Under the pieces are notes generated by a model, which was not told the origin of the DNA, made no database searches, and saw only the letters and a program-made list of their open reading frames with translations. From NCBI GenBank assembly GCA_037074765.1, contig JBAMDO010000214.1, positions 1 to 64,000 of the forward strand: a stretch of DNA of 64,000 nucleotides. The letters run 5' to 3'. This stretch comes from Mansonella perstans. Lineage: Eukaryota > Nematoda > Chromadorea > Rhabditida > Onchocercidae. Positions 57,071 to 64,000 of this stretch are shown here, in pieces; within the stretch, counting starts at the first letter, position 1, and every line of letters starts with the position of its first letter. Both the position numbers and the translations under genes were made by a program.

Positions 57071-60000
57071 TCATACAGTACTCTTTACAGTCATTGCTTG
57101 TACGCCCAATATTTTAGCTAATTCTTCCTGAAATATTTGTACGAGAAATTAATAAAAAACTGAAATGAAAAAAATTATAAAATTTTATTTTAAGCTATGA
57201 ATAACTAATATATTGTGTAGAAAATGATTTAATTAAATAGAATCATTTAATTTTATACCGAATGAGTAATTTGATTTGGATGATACGGTATACCACCATA
57301 TTTCTCCACCAATGATAAATGTTCATTTTCCGGATCACCAGCAACTAATACTCCTTTGTTATCAATCTATAAAATTTTTCCTTTAGGTTTTTTTTGGCAC
57401 ATATCAAAATGATCAAAAAGGTCAAAGGTTAATTTTCCTTATTATTTAGAAATAAGAGCATCTTGTTGCTCGTAAAATTATTATTTTTTCTAATAAAGTT
57501 TTTTGTTACTATTATATTTATGTAATATAATTTTCATATTTTATGAAATAAAACTTTGCAATTTGATATTTTTTTTCAAACAAATAGAAATGAAATTATA
57601 AAATATTTATTGGATATTAAATTTTATTATTATTATTATTATTGAGTATCAAATATTATTGAGTATAAATACTACTGTCGTATACTTTAAAAAAAAAACA
57701 AACAGATTTTAATCCGCGCATTGTATCGATAAATTCCTGCAAGCGATTTTCAAAATTTGGTGCAAATTCATTTGGATTAATGGCAATAAAACAATGTCCC
57801 TGAAAGAAGAAAATATGCATAAATTATTCGTAGGGAAAACATTTCAAATATTTCAATAACAATTTTAAGTGATTCAAAACAAAATATCCAGAAAAATCTT
57901 TTTAACAAATTTTATTTATATTACTAAAATTTTCTCTTACTAAATCAGCAACAACTTTTGTTGACATCCACTTCCGTATATTTGGTCCCCATTGTCCACC
58001 ACCAAGTATACCGCAAAAAATTTCAACTAAAGCACCAAGACCATATCCTTTATAACCACCTAGAACAATTCATTTTTTTTTTAAATATATCTTTAGCAGA
58101 AGTATGGTTAACTAACTCATTAAAGGATTAAGAAGAGATAATTAATTAATTAAAAAAATAAGAATAAGAAGAGATGGTTAAAATTAATTAGAAGAATAAG
58201 AGGAAATAGTTAATTAAAAGACATAGTTAATTAAAAATTAAAAGAATAAGAATGAGACAGTTAACTGATTAAAAGAATTAATTAATTGAAAGAATAAGAA
58301 GAAATAAAAGGGATAGTTTAATAAAAGAATATGAGATGGTTAACTGACTAAAAATTAATTAATTGATTAATTTAAAAATAAATTAATTAAGAGAATAAGA
58401 AGAGATAAAAGAGATAGTTGTTTTATATTTCATCCATAAATAAATGACCAATACTCATTAATGACCATAATTTTAATAAAAATTCCAAATTATAATAATC
58501 AAGTAATCAAAAAAAAAAACTCTTTCTTGTATTAAACTTCACAAGTTGACAATAAATCAGTGATCACTATTTAAATATAAAGCTATGATTGTATGATAGG
58601 ATAAATTATTTGTAATTAAATGAATAACTTATTAGGCAAATCAACGTTACCCATATAAATAACTCACCGGTTAATTCAATCCCACCAAGAGGTAAAAGAC
58701 CACCACTATCAAGTATTTTTGCAGGATCATTGGTAACATCACCGCTTTTCTCAACACCCCATGTATCCGGAACAGTTTGCCCTTTTCGTGCTGCTAGCTC
58801 AACCTAAAATTTGCGCAAATAAACTCCAGATGAATTTTCAGACAATACAATAAGTCATTTTTTTATTTTTATTTTTTCATTTTCTGGAACAGTTAAAATT
58901 TTGCTAAATAAAATAAACTCGATTTAATAAATCTGAAAAATCAATAAATATATGTTGCTTATAATTATGTCTTTGATAATTGTATGATAAGGATAACAAC
59001 AAACCTTTCCAATAGCAGCAGTTGTAGTAGCCATATCAAGTACGAAAGTATCATGTTTAGCTTTAGCAGCAAGTGATAAAGGATTTGTTCCAATTGCTGC
59101 TTTACTCGATCTGGTTGGATACATAATTGGTGATGTATTGGTAAATGCCATACCCTTTAATATATTTGAATATATCTATTTAAATTAGTTTTATAAAACT
59201 ATAAAAATTTTTGGTGAAATATTTTCAGACACAAAAAAATCTATTCCTATTCTAATTCTTACTCTTTACCATCCTTCCTGATTTTTTTCACTTCACTGTC
59301 TTTCTTAATTTCTCATTTTCCTATCAAACTCTCATCGTTATTTGAATTTTTGTTCTTTGAAGTGAATATGGTGAAACAAAAATGAGTAATTAGTTAAATA
59401 AAATTAATTGTTGTAGTACTTACTTAAATCTATTTTCGTTATATGATAAAAGATAAAGAGTATTATGATTACCAAAAGCCCTTCTTTCATTGCACGCATA
59501 CTATACCAACCGGCAATTCCGTAGTGATTTGATCCTGAAAATATTTTCAAATTAAAAATTATAATAAAAAAAAAAAAAGCTCTGCTTGGTATAAACCACG
59601 GATAAAGAAAACAGGGCATCTTTTTAAATCCCCCTTTTATTCGGTTTTTTTCATCAGGAAATTCTTTTTTTTTCCTAATCATTTAATTGGATAATAAAGA
59701 AAAGGCTAAAGTTAATTATAATTTTCAATTTATGATTTTTAAAATATGATATTAATGAAATATAATCATCACTTTTAGATCCATTACTATTGTTAAATAA
59801 AATTTTAAATTATAGTTAAAACTAATAAAATATTGTTATATCTAAAATTAGTTGCAATATTTAAAATGAAAAACTTTCATATACTAAACAATTTCAGCAA
59901 ATTCAGTGATTTCAATAAAATACATAACGAATTAATTTTTGTTTCTACCATTAAAAATTAACAACAAAATAAATAAAAATTAATTAATCATTTTTTTCAT

Positions 60001-62045
60001 TAAAAATATTAATATATTTTATACACTTACTCAATTTTAGGTTTCAATGACAAATTTTAATTTAATCATTGAAATAAATAGATTTAACCATTTCATGACA
60101 AATTTGCAAAAATTTCAAAAATTAATAAACCAAACTGTTATCGCTAATTGCTTCGCTTAAAAAAATGTTAAGTGATTTTGCTGCTTCAGTTAATAATGTT
60201 CACACAATATTATGTTGTTTAAAAGTTCATATGAAATAAAACTTTATTGAAAGGCTGAGGATTTTGTACTTTGCTAGAGAATATAAATTTCTCTGGCAAC
60301 TTTCTTTTTCAATTTTGAAATTACAATTCGTTTAATAAGCATTTATGTTTTTTGCTTCCAATTATTCATATTTTTACTACTCGTTGGACTAATTAAGGCA
60401 GCAAATGATAAAAACGAACAAATAAAAAAAAGAAACAACGCAAATTTATTTTAAAATCAATAACTATTAAAAATTTCAATATCCGAATTTGAATTAAAAT
60501 TTTGTTACTAGTATAAAATTATATTGATTGTTAAATAGAAAAAAAAAGTCTAGCTAATTCCATTTTTTATATAAATTTTATCATTACAGGGTAGCATTAA
60601 TTAATTTGTTTCAATAAAGAGCAAATTCAAAAAATTAAAATTATAAACATTATACCTTACCTTTGGCTACAACCCAACCAATACCTGCTTCTTTTGCTTT
60701 TCTAATTGCTATATCCATGGAAAAATTACCAACCACTGGTCCAAGTAAATTATTTCCATCAATCCATGCAGTAGCGGAATTTTCTTTAAGAATTTTCGGA
60801 GAACCATCTTTCATGCATATACCTTCTTTTATATCACGAACATACATATCTTAATTAATTGTATTTTATCTTCTTTTTTATCGTGTTATTATTGCTGATG
60901 ATATATGATGACATAACATGATGGCACCTACACTTTATTACAGTTTAATTTCATTTATTTATATCTATGTAAAATTTTACATTATACATCATACCTTTAT
61001 TTAACCTTTAATAATATTTAAGAAAAAAAAACACACGCATATACACGTATAGAAATTTATCTAATTAATTAGAAAAATAAGAAATTACCAGAATTTTCTC
61101 AAAAATTTTTTTTTCAGGCATTTTTTCAAATTTTTTTATGCTCCAGTTTATTTAAAAACATTTTAAAAAAAATAAAGGAAAACAAATCAAAAAAAAAAAC
61201 CATATTTTAATAAAGCTTAATTTTATTTCAAAAATTTTATAGCAATGATAATAATAACATACTTAATCGATTCAATCCATGACTGTAATGACCACGTGTA
61301 TCAGCTGCTACTAATACATCAGCTAATTGTTCAGCATGTGATTTTGCTGCACCTGCTTTTAGCATACATTGTACTACATATCTTGTTACCTAAAATTTTG
61401 CATCATCGAAATTACAATTTTTAACTGTTCATTTTTTTTCAGTTAAGTAATTTTCATAAATTAAAATTTGCATTTTATTCCTATGATTTTTAATTCTTTT
61501 ATTCTTTTAAATTTGTAGCTTTCAATTTTAATTAAAGAACTTACAAAATGACTCATCCCAAAAAATAAAATTATAAATAAACTTTTAAACAACAGTTTTT
61601 TTAAAATTCATTTGTTGTTTTTCTATTAATTTTCTATTAATTATTTTCTATTTTCTATAAATTAATAATTTAAATTATTTTCTATTAATTAATAATGTTA
61701 AATTATTTTCCACTAATTAATAATGTCATTTATTTTATTTTCTATTAATTAATAATGCCTTTACTGAAGTCACTCTTTTTTTAAATTATAACTTACCTCT
61801 TGAACAGTTACAATTTTTTCATTAATTTCGTCTGTTGTAGCTATACTTCGATTTGAATTAATCTTACAGTTGAAAGTTTTTGCTCGTTGCTCTGTGTTGT
61901 TGGCAGTAATGTAGCATCGATGAATGCAAATACTGCTAGAGGGGCAAGGAAGAAATGAAATGAAATGTTTTGATGATGTCCATTTTAATCGAATCCCGCT
62001 ACCATTGTGAGTAAGCAATCTGTTTGTCAGTGGTTTGAATAACAT
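57071..62045 (-). CDS. malate/L-lactate dehydrogenase family (Ldh_2) oxidoreductase, 10 exons, 430 aa
   Basis: NAD(P)-dependent 2-hydroxyacid dehydrogenase of the archaeal-type malate/L-lactate/sulfolactate family, unrelated to the Rossmann-fold MDH/LDH. Exact substrate unknown. Exons in gene order (plus coordinates): 61797-62045, 61263-61389, 60661-60849, 59473-59534, 59005-59154, 58668-58803, 57941-58059, 57704-57799, 57259-57366 and 57071-57127; all phases agree. Motifs: ADTRGHYSHGLNRL about 112-125, LGPVVGNFSMDIAI, GIGWVVAKGSNHYGIAGWYS (catalytic His in SNHYG, 190-194), FTNTSPIMYPT 213-223, IGTNPLSLAA 230-239, VLDMATTTAAIGKVELA, LPLGG, GGYKGYGLGALVEI, GILGGGQWGP, FIAINPNEF, IPYHPNQI. The first 80 or so residues precede the usual family start and are basic and Ser/Thr-rich, so a mitochondrial transit peptide is possible. 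The C-terminus (KSTV) lacks a peroxisomal SKL signal. The ATG lies 3 bases after a TATTTAG acceptor. Confidence 0.92.
58104..58420. repeat. imperfect tandem repeat in a dehydrogenase intron
   Basis: The elements AAAAGAATAAGAAGAGATA and GTTAACTGATTAAAA/TTAATTAATTAA alternate about eight to ten times with varying length, in the 608-bp sixth intron. Seen on the plus strand; no coding potential. Confidence 0.7.
61621..61757. repeat. tandem repeat in the first dehydrogenase intron
   Basis: The unit ATTTTCTATTAATTAATAAT plus a short variable tail recurs about four times at a spacing of roughly 30-37 bp. Confidence 0.7.
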
Positions 62046-62048
62046 TAT

Positions 62049-62050
62049 CT
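62049..62050 (-). promoter_or_regulatory. 3' splice site 3 bases before the dehydrogenase ATG
   Basis: On the minus strand ACAAGTATTTAG is followed by ATA and the ATG. The extremely short distance and the lack of an upstream exon suit spliced-leader trans-splicing. Confidence 0.5.
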
Positions 62051-63814
62051 AAATACTTGTGTTAAATTTGATGTTTTTCTTTTTTTTTTTTTTACAATAA
62101 ACAAAAGTTTAAATTGAAATGAAATTCAAAAAAAATGAAAACAAACCAAAATATTATTATCATTACTATTACTATTGTTTACAAGTGTCACTTACAACAT
62201 TAATCTATAGCTAGCAGTAATATTTATGATCAAATTGTTATTTCATTTTCTTTTCTACAAGCAAAGCGTTCGATCAAATTTAAAAAGCGAAAAAAATAAA
62301 CAAACAGAATCAGCTAAAATTCAAAAAAAACTGAGAAAAAAACAGGTGATTTATTATGATGATGATTATTATGATCATATCATTATGATCAGTCAGGTTA
62401 AAGTTCAATTGCGTCAGTAATCTATAAATGCTAATGATTTTGTTCAAATATTGAATTAATTTTTAGAAATGATAAAATGAAAAGTAAGCTGAAGATTGAT
62501 CAACGTTAGATGATAGCAGAAGATTATTGAACAAAAATTGATTAATTAAAAATTCTCCACCACTTTGTGATAAAGTTATGCCAATTATTTCAATTGCAGC
62601 ATTTAAAATATTTTTCGCAATTATAATAGAACAAATTATATTTGAAATTTTTTTGTCATGTTATTTTTTTGTCATGTCATGTTATAAATATATGTTATTG
62701 TACATTTACTAATTAATTAAAGTTAATTTAACGTGATTCTACTGATTAATACTATAAACAAAATACAATGACGTTGGTGATGCCAGATGTTGCGCATACA
62801 AGATCATCCATTTATTTTTTGGTATGCTATTCTCTTAGCAAATTGGCGATTTTGAAACTTCTGATTGTAAATTAATTAAAATTAAAAAAAAAAATCAAAT
62901 GCATCAATTTAGAAAAAAAGTGATGAAAAATAAGAGTGAAAAAAACAAAGGGGAATTAGTTTTGATAAAAGCATAAAATGTTAAACAAACTATTTGTAGT
63001 TTATTGCCTCATTGCTTTTGGTCATATGACATTCCTTGTCATTCCAAATATTAATGATAATCCTTATCATCTTATCATTCTCTTTATCTACTATCACAAA
63101 AAATTCTTCTACCATCCATCTTAGTATCACAAATTTACAAAAAAAAAAAAAAAAAGAAAGAAGAATATTTTCGATATGATGAAATGCGAGAGAAAAAAAA
63201 TATGTGTAAAGAAAAAAGTTTGGAAGGAAGGAAGGAAAAAAGAGGGATAGAGAACAAAAAATTTGAAAAAAAAGAAGTAAATAAACATTTTTTTTCTTTA
63301 CACATCATTAAAAATTCAATAAACTTAACAAGTCAACAAGCATTATTGGTATCAAACAAATTTATCGATTGGTATTAACATGAGTATTTTTAAAATGTAT
63401 TAACATAGCAGATATATATATATATATATACTCTATTCTTTGTCAAGATCTGTTATTACCTTCTGAAGTATCATATTGAAGAAAATAGTGAACAGAATTT
63501 ATGCAATATGAGAATTTTAAAAAATGTTTAATTTAATATAATTCATTTGAAATATGAAAAAAAGTTTTTTTTTTTTTTTTTTGGAACAGCTGAAATGATT
63601 GTATAGTTATTATCTTGAACTAATAGATAGCGTAAAAGAAAGACAAGAAAAAAGTTTTTTTTTTTGCTGCAAAATTTTACTAAGATAATATTACAATGTC
63701 TATCGTAACTATCTAGAAAATAATATCATATTAGTATTAAAATATCAGCAATTAGTAAAAGTAATTTTTTATTGTATTAGCAATAAAAATAATATCCCAT
63801 TGATATTATTAGCA

Positions 63815-64000
63815 AAGTGTTATCATTAAAATGATATGATGATCAACAATTTATTAGAAAGTGGCATCATTAAAATGATATGATGTTAAAGTAATATGAT
63901 AATTAACAATTAATAAGCAAATGATGTGATGATTAACAATTTCCTAGCAAGTGATATCATTAAAGTGATATGGTAATTAACGATTGAATTAATAATATAA
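63815..64000. repeat. AT-rich tandem repeat, about 40-50 bp unit, cut by window end
   Basis: The element TATCATTAAAATGATATGAT followed by a short spacer, AACAATT and AGCAA-type sequence recurs about four times with variation. ATCATT and AATGAT within the unit form a short inverted repeat. Confidence 0.7.

Larger units (their letters stand above)
62046..64000. other. non-coding flank upstream of the dehydrogenase
   Basis: This stretch would contain the dehydrogenase promoter. I see no TATA-like element that I would defend. A 64-codon plus-strand frame at 62226-62420 is noted but unsupported. The last part becomes a tandem repeat that continues beyond the window. Confidence 0.5.

Noticed and set aside
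62226..62420. 64-codon plus-strand frame with a Lys-rich middle and a possible donor
   Set aside because: Could be the first exon of a divergent gene, but no following exon or family match was seen.

Overview
The window is nuclear DNA of an animal, most likely a parasitic nematode; a spirurid/filarial-type worm is my inference. The base composition is very AT-rich with long poly-A/poly-T runs. Genes have many short introns ending in TTTCAG or TTTTAG. The four gene models recovered are a cyclin D, a tau-tubulin-kinase-like CK1-group kinase (a family expanded in worms), a cyclopropane-fatty-acid-synthase-like methyltransferase and a malate/L-lactate dehydrogenase. I spliced them by hand from intron phase and protein-family motifs. 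In each gene all exon joins stay in frame, and the totals are 495, 388, 469 and 430 residues.

Layout. 1-9444: non-coding flank of simple sequence with a few GC-richer patches, including a CpG-dense block with an E2F-like palindrome about 210 bp before the cyclin D start. 9445-34285 (+): cyclin D, eight coding exons, with one intron of about 21.7 kb splitting the region between the two cyclin folds. That intron holds a (CAT)n tract, a (GGTT)n G-rich tract and a block of AT-rich repeats of about 135 bp. 34286-42404: non-coding, with a possible decayed ORF near 39.4 kb and a 20-bp minisatellite near 40.9 kb. 42405-46325 (+): the kinase, nine exons, two of whose 3' splice sites lie in small tandem duplications. 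46326-51318: intergenic, containing a (CA)n tract, a clear dispersed fragment of nuclear 18S rRNA at about 49.44-49.72 kb, and a 32-bp minisatellite beside it. 51319-55302 (+): the fatty-acid cyclopropanation-type methyltransferase, eight exons. 57071-62045 (-): malate/L-lactate dehydrogenase-family oxidoreductase, ten exons, convergent with the methyltransferase. 62046-64000: non-coding, ending inside another AT-rich tandem repeat.

How the genes relate. There is no sign of an operon. Gene spacing is kilobases, except for the convergent pair separated by about 1.8 kb. Three start codons sit shortly after a good 3' splice site with no obvious upstream exon, which suggests spliced-leader trans-splicing or an unseen 5' non-coding exon. 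No tRNA, CRISPR array, intact transposon, bacterial endosymbiont fragment or mitochondrial fragment was recognised by eye.

The observations most worth following are the intron-bearing cyclopropane-synthase-like gene in a worm, the 18S rRNA fragment, the giant cyclin D intron with a stop codon at its donor site, the DSGxxS-type degron in the cyclin D tail, and the repeated duplication of 3' splice sites in the kinase gene.
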